Origin: Isoptericola sediminis
Lineage (GTDB): Bacteria; Actinomycetota; Actinomycetes; Actinomycetales; Cellulomonadaceae
Direction: 5' to 3'
DNA length: 64,000 bases
Assembly (NCBI RefSeq): GCF_013085345.1
Contig: NZ_JABFAJ010000018.1
Location: forward strand, 62,001 to 126,000
The position numbers and the translations under genes were made by a program. Positions 63,754 to 64,000 of this stretch are shown one piece after another (position 1 is the stretch's first letter; each line of letters opens with the position of its first letter). The notes under the pieces were generated by a model. It searched no databases. It was not told the DNA's origin and was given only the letters and a program-made list of their open reading frames with translations.

Positions 63754-64000
63754 ACACACCGGAGACGACCTACGTCCTCAGCCCGGTCGAGCTCGACCTG
63801 CTCGAGCTCCACCTCGGTGGCGGGACGGACACGCTGACCCTGCTCGACCGCCCGGTGCAGGGACCCGTGACGCTCACCGACGCGGAGAACACGCCGCTGG
63901 CCGTCGTCGGGGAGGACGGCCACGCGACCGCGCTCAAGCCGATCGCCCGCGCCGCGGGGCCGCACTGGGACCCGGCGGTGCGCCGCGGCGCCCACGACGT
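63750..64000 (+). CDS. N-terminal part of a sulfur-assimilation protein (PUA-like/APS-kinase-type), cut by window end
   Basis: ATG 63750 overlaps the TSUP stop; 83 codons are visible. The segment YVLSPVELDLLELHLGGGTD, then PVQGPVTLTDAENTPLAVVG, resembles the N-terminal PUA-like domain of ATP sulfurylases, here with a short form that in actinobacteria is fused to an adenylyl-sulfate kinase. With cysN lacking a kinase domain, an APS kinase would complete PAPS synthesis, so this is my preferred call. The catalytic part is outside the window, so the assignment stays tentative. Confidence 0.55.
   Translation, partial: MNTPETTYVLSPVELDLLELHLGGGTDTLTLLDRPVQGPVTLTDAENTPLAVVGEDGHATALKPIARAAGPHWDPAVRRGAHD

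Overview
The window is 64 kb of very GC-rich actinobacterial chromosome. I see no plasmid, prophage, insertion sequence, CRISPR or rRNA/tRNA signal. Gene content and order point to a Micrococcales-type actinomycete (Cellulomonas/Isoptericola/Cellulosimicrobium-like; this placement is inference, not a search result). Markers are the multifunctional 2-oxoglutarate decarboxylase Kgd, SigR-RsrA of the mycothiol system, MtrA-MtrB-LpqB, long-form HPF, SecA with a zinc tail, Rv3235-like and bL37 proteins, and GTG starts with TAnnnT -10 boxes placed right at start codons. As I recall it, the order sigR/rsrA - aroA - rsgA - Rv3235-like - secA - hpf - comF - lpqB - mtrB - mtrA - ahcY matches the Rv322x-Rv3248c block of Mycobacterium tuberculosis, so most of the window is conserved core genome.

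Layout. 1-7 kb: aminopeptidase P end, CYTH protein, VanY-like D,D-carboxypeptidase, two CNNM/CorC-type transporters in tandem and a two-component system. 7.2-13.2 kb: kgd, then an aldo/keto reductase and an aldose epimerase. 13.3-18.6 kb: a GDSL-like protein without its catalytic serine, a DUF4097 protein, the 24-aa ribosomal protein bL37, rsrA-sigR with a two-promoter/two-start layout, a GlxA-like regulator, a small membrane protein, a lipoprotein and a DoxX protein with an 11-residue repeat tail. 18.6-27 kb: aroA-rsgA-hisN, then accessory-looking genes: DUF6912, a CpaE-like ATPase with a SAF-domain partner but no pilus genes, an excisionase-type HTH protein, a LysM membrane protein and an Rv3235-like protein.

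27-39 kb (minus strand): secA, a CPA2 antiporter, an AlkX/YcaQ-like protein, hpf, comF, lpqB, mtrB, mtrA. 39-46.8 kb: a tightly overlapping plus-strand chain (glycine-rich membrane protein, DUF4129, DUF4350, MoxR, DUF58) flanked by SpoIIM and RDD membrane proteins, an envelope module of unknown function divergent from mtrAB. 46.8-52.3 kb: an ABC exporter, ahcY, an acyltransferase. 52.3-55.6 kb: a glycine betaine/proline ABC importer. 55.9-58.4 kb: DUF1275 protein with a coupled gamma-glutamyltransferase-family protein. 58.4-64 kb: a sulfur-activation region (sulfotransferase, cysN, cysD, cysQ; divergent TSUP permease preceded by a leaderless 40-codon ORF; start of a PUA-like/APS-kinase-type gene).

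The only stretch above 300 bp without a gene is 55568-55906, an AT-richer regulatory region between the betaine importer and the DUF1275 gene. The most notable observations are the SigR dual-start promoter pair, the orphan SAF/CpaE module, three 20-bp direct repeats upstream of the AlkX-like gene, a degenerate duplication of the 3' end of rsgA, a perfect 27-bp-arm hairpin, and the leaderless uORF in front of the TSUP permease.
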